Source: Micromonospora parva (GTDB lineage Bacteria > Actinomycetota > Actinomycetes > Mycobacteriales > Micromonosporaceae). From it: a stretch of 64,000 nucleotides of DNA. A program made the translations under genes and the position numbers. Shown here piece by piece: positions 27,406-36,306 of this stretch. Position 1 is the stretch's first letter. Every line of letters starts with the position of its first letter. The stretch covers positions 372,001-436,000 of the forward strand of contig NZ_JNZS01000007.1 of the NCBI RefSeq assembly GCF_000718515.1, written 5' to 3'. Below the pieces are notes generated by a model that had not been told where the DNA came from, made no database searches, and saw only the letters and a program-made list of their open reading frames with translations.

Positions 27406-27648
27406 GATCCCTCTGAAGACCTGACGGAAGGCATGGGAGAGGAGCCGACGGCGACGTCGGCGACCGATGCACGGGGAAGGTGTCAGGGCTAAAGAGCAGG
27501 CGGCGTCACGCGGGGTGAAGTCCCTCCGTGAGTGGGTCGGAGAAGAAGGATCCACGTGCAAAGTAGGGCGGGACGGGCCGGCGAGCCACCCTTTTTCATG
27601 ATGACCAGCACTGCGGGTCGGGGGCGGCGAAAAGGCGAACTTCGCCTG

Positions 27649-27798
27649 GGACTTCCAGTCGCCGCCCGGTTCGCCGAAAGGGACCACAAGAACATCGTGT
27701 CCTGGCACGTGGACGACAAGGGCAGCCACTTCGCCACGCACGGCGCCCCCGACCTGCTGGTGAGCGACATCCGTGGCTACGTCCGCCAACTCCACTGA
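27649..27798 (+). pseudogene. C-terminal remnant of an epoxide-hydrolase-like gene
   Basis: The plus-strand frame reads GLPVAARFAERDHKNIVSWH and DKGSHFATHGAPDLLVSDIR before a stop at 27798. This is the end of an epoxide hydrolase: the strand before the catalytic His, the GGHFA-type histidine motif (here GSHFA), and the final helix. The rest of the roughly 380-residue enzyme is absent. Confidence 0.5.
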
Positions 27799-27862
27799 CC
27801 CACACCCAGCAGGTACGCCCGCCGCGCGTACCCCTGATCTCAACCCTCCGGGAAGGCCACCC

Positions 27863-28966
27863 GTGCAAACCCTGACCCGCCGCGCCCTCAACCGCGCCAC
27901 CCTCGACCGGCAGTTGCTCCTGCGCCGCGCCGACCTCACTCCGCTGCAGGCCATCGAGCACCTCGTCGGCCTGCAGGCCCAGACCCCGCACACCTGGTAC
28001 GTGGGGCTGTGGAACCGGCTCACCGAGTGCCGACCCGAGGACATCGGGGCGCTGCTCACGCAAGGACGGGTAGTGCGGATCGCTCTCATGCGCTCGACGG
28101 TCCATCTCGTCAGCGCGTCCGACGCGCTGGCGCTACGCCCGCTCGTACAGCCGGCGTTGGACCGCGACCTGTTCGCCAACCACACACACGGCCGGTCCAT
28201 GCGCGGACTGGATACCGCAGAACTCGTCGCTGCAGGCCGGGAACTCCTCGACGAGCAGCCGCGCACCCCGGGCGAACTGGGCCGGTTGCTGGCTCAGCGG
28301 TGGCCAGATCGGAACCCCGCCAGCCTCGCCTACGCGGTTCGCAACCTGCTGCCGGTCGTGCAAACCCCGCCGCGCGGCGTGTGGGGCGCCAGTGGCCGAA
28401 CCGTCCACGCGCCGCTCGAATCGTGGGTCGGCGCGCCGCTGCGCACCGACCAGCCGATCGACCAGATGCTCCTGCGATACCTGGCCGCGTTCGGCCCGGC
28501 GACCGTACGCGACGCGCAGACCTGGTGCGGTCTCACCCGGCTGGCGGAGGTGCTCGACCGGCTCCGGCCCCGCCTGGCCACGTTCCGCGACGAGAACGGC
28601 GTCGAACTGTTCGACCTACCCGACGCACCCCGACCCGACCCCCAGGTCAGCGCGCCTGCCCGGTACCTGTACGACTTCGACAACCTGCTGCTGTCTCACC
28701 ACGACCGGTCCAGGGTGGTCACCGACGGCCTCCGCCAGCAGAACTTCGTCCCGCACGGTCCCGTCCCCCGCCTGGTACTCCTCGACGGCTTCACCGCAGC
28801 AACCTGGACGTTCACCACGGCACGAGGCGCGGCGTCCCTGACCGTGCACCCATTCGAACCACTGTCCGCAGCCGACCGCGAGGCATTGACCACCGAGGGC
28901 AGCGAGCTGCTGGACCTACTCGCCCCCAAAGCGTCACACGAAGTCCGTTTCGCCGCACCGACCTGA
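27863..28966 (+). CDS. AlkZ/YcaQ-family (HTH_42) winged-helix DNA glycosylase
   Basis: This protein has 367 residues from GTG 27863, with GGGAAGG at 27850-27856. It belongs to the winged-helix family of Escherichia coli YcaQ and Streptomyces sahachiroi AlkZ, which remove bulky or cross-linked alkylated bases. The QxQ catalytic motif appears as GLQAQ (Gln38 and Gln40), followed by LMRSTVHLVSASDALALRP, three winged-helix repeats and a YDFDNLLLSHHDRSRV block. AlkZ-type enzymes often protect producers of DNA-alkylating natural products. It lies about 1.2 kb from the NRPS-PKS exporter and next to an epoxide-hydrolase remnant, but a link to the cluster is speculative; many actinobacteria carry unlinked family members. 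Confidence 0.8.
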   Translation: MQTLTRRALNRATLDRQLLLRRADLTPLQAIEHLVGLQAQTPHTWYVGLWNRLTECRPEDIGALLTQGRVVRIALMRSTVHLVSASDALALRPLVQPALDRDLFANHTHGRSMRGLDTAELVAAGRELLDEQPRTPGELGRLLAQRWPDRNPASLAYAVRNLLPVVQTPPRGVWGASGRTVHAPLESWVGAPLRTDQPIDQMLLRYLAAFGPATVRDAQTWCGLTRLAEVLDRLRPRLATFRDENGVELFDLPDAPRPDPQVSAPARYLYDFDNLLLSHHDRSRVVTDGLRQQNFVPHGPVPRLVLLDGFTAATWTFTTARGAASLTVHPFEPLSAADREALTTEGSELLDLLAPKASHEVRFAAPT

Positions 28967-29561
28967 GGACCGCACTGCCGACAATGGAGGACACGCTGCC
29001 GCGAAATGCGGCAACCCGGGCGGGCAAAGCCGTGCACGGGTCATGGGTCGTTCCTGAGACCGGGGCGCCGAGGCTGACGCCTTCGCGCGCGCAGGACGCT
29101 GCACCCACTCTGACCTGTGGAAACCTGGATCTTCGGCAAGGGTGGGTGCGGTTGATGCCGTGGCCGATTTTCAAGGCCGTTCAGGGCACCCGGCTGCTCC
29201 CAACCTGCTCCCCCGAATCGCGGGGACCACCGACCGCCGAAGGGTCGTGAGCTGCCGAACGTCCAGGGCTGGACGTCGGTGGAAAGGTTGATCCGGATCC
29301 CCGTGTTGGGGACAGTGCCTGGCGGAACGTCAACGCGGTGACACGGTTCAGCTTTCCCACACAGTGCGAGCTCATCACCGCGATGGAAGCTGGCTGGCCA
29401 CGCGGAGGAGTCAGACGCGACGCGCTCGACGCCGAGCTTGCTGATCGCTACGGCGCCACGCGTACTCCCAGTTTCTGGGTGGCAAGAATGCTCGCTGCGG
29501 TCGAGCCGTACCGTCATCCGTCTTGATTGCGCCCAGCGCGCTGAGGTGTCGTGGCCGCGGA
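28967..29561. other. Gap with no convincing gene
   Basis: This interval of about 600 bp holds only short frames. The most plausible is 29338-29526 (+), 62 codons from a GTG, with no recognised family and no good ribosome site. No RNA gene or repeat was recognised. Confidence 0.35.
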
Positions 29562-30485
29562 CTAGGCAGTCGCGGCCGGGGCATACTCGGGCTCGCGACC
29601 GTCGCTCGCATCCGTGGCGTTGTTGCGGTCCGCTGTGGAACGCCGTACCACCAGCGCCAGCCCGGCGAGGACGATCGCGGCTGCGACCAGCTCCGTCGGG
29701 CCGACGGGCTCGTCGAGCAGCAGCCACGCCGCGCTGAGCCCGAAGACCGGCACCAGGAGGCTGAACGGCGCCACTCTCGCGATCGAGTACTGGGCGATCA
29801 GCCGGTTCCAGATACCGAAGCCGACGAGGGTCGACACGTACGCGACGTACGCCACGGCTAGCAAGCCGCGCCACGACAGACCGGTGATCGCACCCAGCAC
29901 CGCCTGTCCGCCGTCGACAACGCCGGCCAGGCCGAGCAGCGGCAACGGCGGCACCAGGCTCGACCAGACCAGCAGCGAGAGCGGTCGCGTCTCGTCGCTG
30001 GCCCGCATGACCAGGTTTGCCAGGGCCCAACTGGCCGCCGCGAACAGCGTCAGCACGAAGCCGATCACGGAGGCGTGGCCGCCGCTGTGGACCGCCAGCA
30101 AGCCGATCCCGACCGATCCGACCAGCACGCCGGCCACCTGCGCCCGCGCCGGCCGCTCGCCCAGCACCGCCGCCGCCAGCAGCACCGACATCAGGGCCTG
30201 CGCCTGCAGCACCAGCGAGGCCAGACCGGCCGACATGCCAGCCGCGAGCGCCGTGAACAGCGCGCCGAACTTCAGGACGCCGAGCACCAGCCCGTAGGCG
30301 ACCACGTAGCGGAGCCGGGCGCTGGGGCGCGGCACCAGGAAGACCAGCGGCACCGCCGCCGCGACGAAGCGCAGCGCGGTCAGCACGAGCGGCGGCAGGT
30401 CGCGCAGGCCCAGCTCGATGGCGACGAAGTTGACGCCCCAGATCGCGGCGACGAGCAGGGCGAGAAGTCGGTGTGATGCTTTCAT
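29562..30485 (-). CDS. EamA-type drug/metabolite transporter
   Basis: This 307-residue membrane protein has ten hydrophobic helices in two EamA repeats (about 5-140 and 150-285). Typical features are IWGVNFVAIELGL in helix 1, PxxxTALRF after helix 2 and the LLxEPVGPTEL loop in the second repeat. ATG 30485 is chosen over a longer frame to 30527. The DMT/EamA family exports small metabolites such as amino acids. It is divergent from a LysR gene over a 72-bp gap, a common pair in which LysR senses the exported solute. The substrate is unknown. Confidence 0.88.
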   Translation of the reverse strand: MKASHRLLALLVAAIWGVNFVAIELGLRDLPPLVLTALRFVAAAVPLVFLVPRPSARLRYVVAYGLVLGVLKFGALFTALAAGMSAGLASLVLQAQALMSVLLAAAVLGERPARAQVAGVLVGSVGIGLLAVHSGGHASVIGFVLTLFAAASWALANLVMRASDETRPLSLLVWSSLVPPLPLLGLAGVVDGGQAVLGAITGLSWRGLLAVAYVAYVSTLVGFGIWNRLIAQYSIARVAPFSLLVPVFGLSAAWLLLDEPVGPTELVAAAIVLAGLALVVRRSTADRNNATDASDGREPEYAPAATA

Positions 30486-30557
30486 GCCGGCTACGCTGCC
30501 CGAGGCAACGCTTAAGGACCAGTTCAACGTTCTTCATTGCTGCTGTAGCGTGGCTAC
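30486..30557. promoter_or_regulatory. Divergent promoter, leaderless LysR start
   Basis: TTCAAC (30523-30528) and TAGCGT (30546-30551) are 17 bp apart. The -10 ends six bases before ATG 30558, so the LysR transcript is probably leaderless. The same hexamer and the same six-base distance precede dgdA at 2511. Confidence 0.5.
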
Positions 30558-31487
30558 ATGGATCTTGATGTACGCCGGCTCCGCGTGCTGCACGAAGTCG
30601 CGCTGCGCGGCAGCGTCACCGCCGCCGCCGCGGCGCTGCACGTCACTCCGTCGGCGGTCTCTCAGCAGCTCGTCCAGCTTTCCCGAGAGGCCGGGCACGA
30701 GCTTGTCGAGCGGGCCGGGCGCGGGATCGTCCTCACCCCGGCCGGCCAGGTTCTGGCCAGCCACGCGAAGGACGTGCTGGGCGCGGTGGAGCAGGCGGTG
30801 GCCGGACTCGCCGCGCTCCGCCACGGCGTCAACGGTACGGTGCGGGTCGGCGCGTTCGCGTCCGCAGCCGGCGCGCTGGTGGCTCCCTCCGCCGCCCGCC
30901 TACGGGCGAAGCACCCGGAGCTGGATGTGCGGGTGATCGAGGCCGAAGACCAACAGAGCCGCCTCGACCTGCGCTCCGGCACCCTCGATGTGGCGGTGCT
31001 GCAGGAATACGACCACGTGCCCGCGCCGCTGGTCGACGACCTGGACCGGCATCCGGTCACCACAGACCCGATGCACCTGATCACCCCGGTCCGGTGGCGT
31101 CGTCACACCGGCCGGCTGACCGAGCTGAGCGACGTGCCATGGATCGCCAGCGCCGAGCACACGCCGTGCCTGCGGTCCACATTGCACGCTTGCCGGCTCG
31201 CCGGCTTCGAGCCGGACATCCGGCACCGTGCCGTCGACTTCGCGCTCACGCTGGACCTCGTCGCGGCCGGGCTGGGCGCCGCGCTGGTGCCGGAGCTGGC
31301 GCTGCGCCACGTGCCACTCGGGGTGCACGTGGAGCCACTGGTCGAGCCGGTCACCGAGCGACGCATCTTCGCAGTCACTCGCGCCCTCGGCGGCACGCCG
31401 CAACGGCCCGCGGTGGACGCCCTCCTGGCGGAGCTATGCGGCTCGGCCGGCGTCCCCCGTGGACAGCGCCGGCCGATCATCGCCTGA
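30558..31487 (+). CDS. LysR-family regulator paired with the EamA exporter
   Basis: This 309-residue LysR-type regulator has a winged helix at residues 1-62 (ALRGSVTAAAAALHVTPSAVS as recognition part) and the periplasmic-binding-like effector domain from about residue 90 (TVRVGAFASAAGALVAP, LDVAVLQEYDH, LDLVAAGLGAALVP). It probably controls the divergent exporter at 29562-30485. The effector molecule is unknown. Confidence 0.88.
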   Translation: MDLDVRRLRVLHEVALRGSVTAAAAALHVTPSAVSQQLVQLSREAGHELVERAGRGIVLTPAGQVLASHAKDVLGAVEQAVAGLAALRHGVNGTVRVGAFASAAGALVAPSAARLRAKHPELDVRVIEAEDQQSRLDLRSGTLDVAVLQEYDHVPAPLVDDLDRHPVTTDPMHLITPVRWRRHTGRLTELSDVPWIASAEHTPCLRSTLHACRLAGFEPDIRHRAVDFALTLDLVAAGLGAALVPELALRHVPLGVHVEPLVEPVTERRIFAVTRALGGTPQRPAVDALLAELCGSAGVPRGQRRPIIA

Positions 31488-31520
31488 TGTACGGCTGATC
31501 TTGGCCCCCAGAACGGCGAA

Positions 31521-31549
31521 AGGGTCGACCCGATTTCCGGATCAACCCT
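31521..31549 (-). terminator. Hairpin directly downstream of a tRNA 3' end fragment
   Basis: Arms 31521-31532 and 31538-31549 flank a five-base loop. On the plus strand two pairs mismatch, but in minus-strand RNA both become G-U wobbles, so all 12 positions pair. The hairpin thus fits transcription on the minus strand, the strand of the tRNA fragment at 31559. Confidence 0.55.
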
Positions 31550-31558
31550 CTGACCTGC

Positions 31559-31585
31559 GTCGGGACGGCCGGATTCGAACCGACG
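31559..31585 (-). repeat. tRNA-Pro 3' end fragment (putative attachment remnant 1)
   Basis: These 27 bases are identical to the tRNA 3' parts at 44852 and 56565. They encode, on the minus strand, the T-arm (GGTTCGAATCC) and the acceptor end CGTCCCGAC. No matching 5' acceptor strand (CGGGACG) lies where a whole tRNA would need it, so it is not a tRNA gene. A 3' tRNA end beside a hairpin is the usual scar of integrative-element insertion. Confidence 0.55.
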
Positions 31586-31675
31586 CCCCCGCTGGCCCTG
31601 CCGCCGTGTGGCGCCTGCCTCACGGCATGGGTGCTGACCGAATCTGTGGCAGCCCTTCCTCGGTCAGCGCAACCG

Positions 31676-32113
31676 TCAGCCGACTTCACCGACCCGACCA
31701 CCGCCTGCCTGGTTTAGTGCGGTCAGCAGGTGCACCTGGGTCCCGGTCGGCCCACTGCCGCGCAGTGTCTTGCCGTCGACCGCGATCACTCGCCTGCCGG
31801 CCCCGGTCAGAACCGCCCGGCTGAGCAGCCAGCGGCACACCGCAGTATCGAGGGCGCCGGCGTCGATACCGGTCAGTACCCGGGACAGGGTGCTGTCGTC
31901 AGGCACCCGCCGGGCAACGGTGAACGCCTCGCGGGTTGCACCGAGACGATCCCACGCCGCGTCCGGCAGGTCGGCGGCCCATTCGACGATCTCCGCGACG
32001 CGGCTCGATCTCGAAACCACCGCCGCGATCGCGATCGCGGGCAGTCCCGGCAGCGGATGGATCCGGCCGCCGGCGTCCCGCGGGTCCGGAACCCGGGCGA
32101 GGGCCTGCAGCAA
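31676..32113 (-). pseudogene. ISAs1-family transposase, N-terminal half only
   Basis: These 145 codons match the start of ISAs1/H-repeat transposases: RVPDPRDAGGRIHPLPGLPAI, an EWAADLP segment and the catalytic-domain opening VIAVDGKTLRGS followed by QVHLLTALNQAG. The family is about 370 residues long, so the C-terminal half with the other catalytic acids is lost. The frame shifts near 31676. It is an inactive remnant between the tRNA fragment and the membrane glycosyltransferase. Confidence 0.7.
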
Positions 32114-32299
32114 CCCTGGCCTGTCCTGTTTCGGAAGCGGCGAGATGCGCCGCTACACCGATCGCGACTCCTGCGTGACAAGACGCCTTGATAAACAGCG
32201 TAAGTCCCGGCTACCAGAACGACATTGATCGAGGTCTTGACTCTATGCGCCGCCCTGCTCATGATTTACTGCGGCGGTTCAACAGTGAGGGTCAATGTG

Positions 32300-34141
32300 A
32301 TGACGCAGGTAGAGCCACCGGCAGGAGGCCCCACATCAGCCGCCACTCTCAGCGAGCTTGGAAAAAATGGCCGACTCGCGCGTGCCGGTTCAGGCACGAG
32401 GAATTGGCTGACACGTGGGGTCCATCGGCGGGAACTGAGCATCGCGGGCCTCGGTTCAGTGCTCCTCGCTGTCGCGATGATCTGGCTGATTCCGCCGTAC
32501 GCGGTTCGCGCGATGACTGCCGGCGCCAGGACTGCGCCGATCGCCGACCCGGCCCACACCATCGTCGGTGACGCGGGTGACCCGACGGCCCAAGCATGGC
32601 TGGTGGGATGGGGTGGCCACGCTCTCACCCACGGCCTGCGCGGCCTGTGGGATACCAACGCTTTCTATCCCGACAAGTACGGTCTGGCCCTGAACGACAG
32701 CCTGCTCGGCTATGCCCCGGCAGGGCTGATAGGCAGCGGTGTAGTCGGCGCCGTGCTGCGCTACAACATCCTGTTCGTGCTGGCTTTCGCGCTCGCCTTC
32801 CTCGGCGGCTACGCGCTCCTGCGCCAACTGGGCGCGAATCAGGTCGCCGCCGCGGTAGCCGGGGCCGCCCTCGCCTACGCGCCCTGGCGCTACGGCCACG
32901 CCGGCCATCTGAATATTCTCTCCACCGGTGGCATCACTCTGGCCCTGGCGATGCTGGCGCGCGGCCACGGACTCTCGTTCACCCGCGGCTACCTTCCCGA
33001 ACGAGTCCGGCCGGGATGGGCGTTCGCTGGCTGGCTGGTCGCGGCCTGGCAGGTCAGCCTAGGCTTCGGCGTGGGGCTGGGATTCGTATACGTCCTCGCC
33101 GCCCTCTCCCTGATCACACTGACAGCCTGGCTGATCCACCGCCCACGCCTTGGCCTCCGGCTGATCGTCAGTGATCTGATCGGGGGGCTGGTCTTCACCG
33201 CGGTGACCGGATACTTCGCTTACGCGTACCAACAAGTCCGCGAGCTCAACCCAACTGTCACCCGGGACTGGGACTACGTCGCGTACTTCTCTCCGACACT
33301 GCGCGGACTTCTCGTGGCGCCGCAGTCCTCCCTGCCCTGGGGCACCCTGCACAACGACGCCCGCATCGCTCTTGGTGGGGCACCGACTGAGAAGGTGCTG
33401 CTGTGCGGGTACGCCCTGTATCTACTGGCCTTCGCCGGCCTCTTCCTGTCCCGCTGGTCACCGACGCAACGGCTTCTGCTGCTGCTTGGGACGGTCGTCG
33501 GAGTGCTGCTCGCGCTGGGCACGAACGGGCCGATCTACCGCGTGCTCTATCTTTACGTGCCCGGGTTCGATGGATCCCGTACACCAGGCCGGTTGATCTT
33601 GTGGCCCACTCTCTGCCTGGCCATCCTCGCGGCCGGCCTGGTTACCCACCTGGCCGACGTGGCTCGCAGGGGCGCCAAGCCGAAATGGTCGGTGGGAGAG
33701 GCACGGCTACTGACCGTTCCGTTGCTGGTCCTCGTGCTCGCTGAGGGCCTGCCTGACCTGGACCACCCCCAAACCCCAGCCAAACCGGCCGCGATGGCGC
33801 TAGCCTCCGCGCACGCCCCGATCATGGTATTGCCATCCAACGACGGCATCGACCTCCACGTCCTACTGTGGTCGACCGACGGTTTTCCCGCCATGGTCAA
33901 CGGTGCGGCCAGCTACACCACACCCAACCGTCAGGCGATCCGCGACGTCATGACGACCTTCCCCAGCCAGCCGGCCTTGGATCAGTTGCACCAGCTCGGC
34001 ATCCGCAGCGTCGTCCTGCTGCGCGACCGGGTCCAGGGCACCCCATACGAACCACTGCTCAACATCCCCGACGTACCCGGCATCACCCGCCATGACGTCG
34101 GGCCAGACGTGGTTTACACCATCGACACCAACACGAAGTGA
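32300..34141 (+). CDS. Polytopic membrane protein, GT-C-type glycosyltransferase-like
   Basis: This protein has 613 residues from ATG 32300. After an N-terminal cytoplasmic stretch and helix (about 50-70), a long extracytoplasmic loop carries GDAGDPTAQAW and GLWDTNAFYPD. About ten further helices follow, then a soluble C-terminal domain (from about 500). The acidic first loop and overall layout resemble GT-C enzymes that use lipid-linked sugars. No named family is certain and the sugar is unknown. The frame extends upstream to a TTG at 32225, but GAGG at 32286-32289 favours 32300. It is flanked by transposase remnants on both sides, so it is probably cargo. Confidence 0.7.
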   Translation: MTQVEPPAGGPTSAATLSELGKNGRLARAGSGTRNWLTRGVHRRELSIAGLGSVLLAVAMIWLIPPYAVRAMTAGARTAPIADPAHTIVGDAGDPTAQAWLVGWGGHALTHGLRGLWDTNAFYPDKYGLALNDSLLGYAPAGLIGSGVVGAVLRYNILFVLAFALAFLGGYALLRQLGANQVAAAVAGAALAYAPWRYGHAGHLNILSTGGITLALAMLARGHGLSFTRGYLPERVRPGWAFAGWLVAAWQVSLGFGVGLGFVYVLAALSLITLTAWLIHRPRLGLRLIVSDLIGGLVFTAVTGYFAYAYQQVRELNPTVTRDWDYVAYFSPTLRGLLVAPQSSLPWGTLHNDARIALGGAPTEKVLLCGYALYLLAFAGLFLSRWSPTQRLLLLLGTVVGVLLALGTNGPIYRVLYLYVPGFDGSRTPGRLILWPTLCLAILAAGLVTHLADVARRGAKPKWSVGEARLLTVPLLVLVLAEGLPDLDHPQTPAKPAAMALASAHAPIMVLPSNDGIDLHVLLWSTDGFPAMVNGAASYTTPNRQAIRDVMTTFPSQPALDQLHQLGIRSVVLLRDRVQGTPYEPLLNIPDVPGITRHDVGPDVVYTIDTNTK

Positions 34142-34142
34142 T

Positions 34143-34545
34143 GTTGGGCGTGCCCTCGCCGTGGGCTTCGGCCTGGCCGGCATCCAGGACGAAGACCTGA
34201 TCCGTATCACCGGGACCCGGCGGGCGATCGAGGAGTGCTTCCAGGCCGCCAAGACCGAGGTCGGCCTGGACCACTACCAGGTGCGTCGATACGACGCTGG
34301 TACCGCCACATGACGCTCGCTCTGTGCGCCCACGCCTACCTCGCCGTCACCGCCGCCCACGCCAAAAACGGGGCGCCGAATCCAATCACGGCCTCACACC
34401 CCTCCCCCTCGGCGAGGTCCGACGTCTCCTGGCACACCTGATCACCACCAACCGACCCATCGACCACACAGATCGATGGCCATGAGGGCGACGCCGACAC
34501 CAATACCGCGCCAAACCAGCCAACTACCAGCGAAGACTCCAACTC
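34143..34545 (+). pseudogene. C-terminal remnant of an IS701-like transposase
   Basis: The frame reads GLAGIQDEDLIRITGTRRAI and EECFQAAKTEVGLDHYQVRRYDA, shifts near 34300, and continues WYRHMTLALCAHAYLAVTAA, then after further breaks LLAHLITTNRP and GRRRHQYRAKPANYQRR. These are consecutive blocks of the C-terminal third of DDE transposases of the IS701/IS4 type (the E of the triad in EECFQAAK). Two or more frameshifts and the missing N-terminus make it inactive. Bases 34546-34680 show no gene. Confidence 0.65.
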
Positions 34546-34680
34546 CACCAGGTACGGCTGGAGTACTACGGCAAGGACCAGGGGCCAACTGGCGGTCCTG
34601 CCGCAAATCGAAGGCTCATCCGGCCGCCCGATGCAGCGACATCTGCAGCGCTTGACGCGCAATCAAGAGCAGACCTGCCG

Positions 34681-35298
34681 GTGCGTGCCAAGGACTCGTG
34701 GAGTGTCGAGTCGTATCGCACTGCCCGCAGCCCGCTGCACGACTACTCGATCGAACGCCGTCATGCCCCATGGGTGACGTCCGCCGACGTCCAGGCGCTG
34801 AACCAGGTCGCGGCGGCAGTGGTATCCCAACAACCCGGACTACCGGATGTGGCGAACGGATCTGCCACGACGGAACCACCCACCGCACTGCTGGAGATCA
34901 CCTCAATCGGGCCACGAAACGACTGGTTCTTCCCACCCCGGGAATCGGTGGAACGGCTTCTGCTCGCCTTAGCCCTGCACGGGCACGAAGTCGGCGCAAG
35001 CGTCGCCACCGAGGCAGGGGTGCCCGCCTGGGACGGCTCGGGACGGTGGAGCGGCCCGATCCAGGCCCCGGCCGGATCGCATCACCCGGTGACTTTGACG
35101 GTGGAGTCACTCACCGTCGCCGTCACCACGGCCCGTCGCCTCGCCGCTCGCTGCCACGAGAGCAGGCATGACGGGGTGAACGGCAACTACAGGACCCGTT
35201 CGAGCACGAGACCCGCCGCACCGACCCGCGCTGCGACGGGGCAAGACGCAGCATGTGACAGGCCCAGCTATGCACACGTAGCGCGCGTCTGTTCATAG
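34681..35298 (+). CDS. Hypothetical protein
   Basis: A 205-codon frame from GTG 34681 has coding-like codon use in its middle. The best stretch is TALLEITSIGPRNDWFFPPR followed by VERLLLALALHGHEVGASVA, which looks like a folded alpha/beta segment. The last 45 residues are Arg/Thr-rich and may be read-through past a lost stop. No family was recognised and no clear ribosome site precedes it, so it could be a remnant of a larger gene. Confidence 0.4.
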   Translation: MRAKDSWSVESYRTARSPLHDYSIERRHAPWVTSADVQALNQVAAAVVSQQPGLPDVANGSATTEPPTALLEITSIGPRNDWFFPPRESVERLLLALALHGHEVGASVATEAGVPAWDGSGRWSGPIQAPAGSHHPVTLTVESLTVAVTTARRLAARCHESRHDGVNGNYRTRSSTRPAAPTRAATGQDAACDRPSYAHVARVCS

Positions 35299-35388
35299 GA
35301 ACAGGCTGGTGCTGTGAAGCGACGTTGGGGATGGGAAAATAGGAGGGCGCAGTAGCCTCAGGTAGCGCGGATCGGGAGGGAACTGAGA

Positions 35389-36249
35389 GTGGATGTGAAC
35401 GTGCCGGAGTCGATGACGCCTTGGCTCCGGGGTCAGACCGATGAGGCAGCGCTTGAGCAGGTGTCGCAGGAACTGACGGTCGGTGATGTGGCGTCACTTG
35501 TCGGCGTTACCGTGCGGACCTTGCATCATTGGGATGCAGTGGGTCTGGTTCAGCCCCGAGGCCGCACGCCGGGAGGGTATCGGGCATATTCAGCCGTAGA
35601 CGTAGGGCGCATCCATCGAGTGCTCGTCTACCAGGAACTCGGGTTCGCCCTGACGAAGATTGCCGCGCTTCTAGACGATCCCGCTGTGGACGAGACGGAA
35701 CAGCTTCAGCAGCAACGGCGACTGCTCGAAGAGCGGATCACGAGGCTTCGGCAGATGGCTGACGCCGTCGATCAGGTCTTGGCATCGAGCACGGCGGGAG
35801 CCACGCTCACCGCGCAGCAGCAGGCGGAGATCTTCGGTCAGGGCTGGCGTGAGGATTGGGCGGAAGAAGCACGCGAACGCTGGGGAGACTCCGACGAGTG
35901 GGCGCAGTTCGAGCGGAACGCGGCGGTGTTCTCGGAGGACGACCGGAGACGGATGCAGGCCAATGGTGATGCCCTGTATTCGGAACTCGCGGCAGCGAAA
36001 CGCTCTGGTGTCGCACCCGGCAGCGATGAGGCCAACGACCTAGCGGAGCAGCATCGAGAGATGATCGGTCAACTCTTCGCCTGCACCCATTCGATGCAGG
36101 TGTGCCTTGGACAGCGCTACGTCCAGGACGCACGATTCAGCGCCTACTTCGACGCGCGAGAACCAGAGCTTTCCTCGTGGCTTTCCGAAGTCATCGATGC
36201 GAACGCGCTGCGCCACGGCGTCGATCCTGCCAACGCTCGGTGGGAGTAG
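35389..36249 (+). CDS. tipA: MerR-family regulator with TipAS thiopeptide-binding domain
   Basis: This 286-residue TipA-like regulator has a MerR winged helix (about 30-98: LTVGDVASLVGVTVRTLHHW, RTPGGYRAYS), a coiled-coil dimerisation helix (about 105-135) and a C-terminal TipAS domain (about 143-280) with the helical WAQFERNAAVFSEDDRR block and a Cys-containing FACTHSMQVCLGQRY helix. In Streptomyces lividans TipA, TipAS traps thiopeptides such as thiostrepton covalently through a cysteine and activates transcription. GTG 35389 follows GGGAGGG with 8-nt spacing. The next gene is a thiostrepton-resistance methylase 57 bp downstream, so a thiopeptide-induced resistance unit is likely. Confidence 0.9.
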   Translation: MDVNVPESMTPWLRGQTDEAALEQVSQELTVGDVASLVGVTVRTLHHWDAVGLVQPRGRTPGGYRAYSAVDVGRIHRVLVYQELGFALTKIAALLDDPAVDETEQLQQQRRLLEERITRLRQMADAVDQVLASSTAGATLTAQQQAEIFGQGWREDWAEEARERWGDSDEWAQFERNAAVFSEDDRRRMQANGDALYSELAAAKRSGVAPGSDEANDLAEQHREMIGQLFACTHSMQVCLGQRYVQDARFSAYFDAREPELSSWLSEVIDANALRHGVDPANARWE

Positions 36250-36306
36250 GCGCGCGCCCTCCCGCATCTTGACCCCGACGTCGCGTGAGGGCCCACGCTT
36301 CTGCGC

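Noticed and set aside
27001..28266. A 421-codon minus-strand frame
   Set aside because: Only the part from 27405 to about 27130 has family-like sequence (DUF1062); the first 280 codons are antisense of the AlkZ-like gene and the remnants.
31559..31640. Possible complete tRNA on the minus strand
   Set aside because: T-arm and acceptor 3' strand are present, but no 5' acceptor strand, D-arm or anticodon arm follows.
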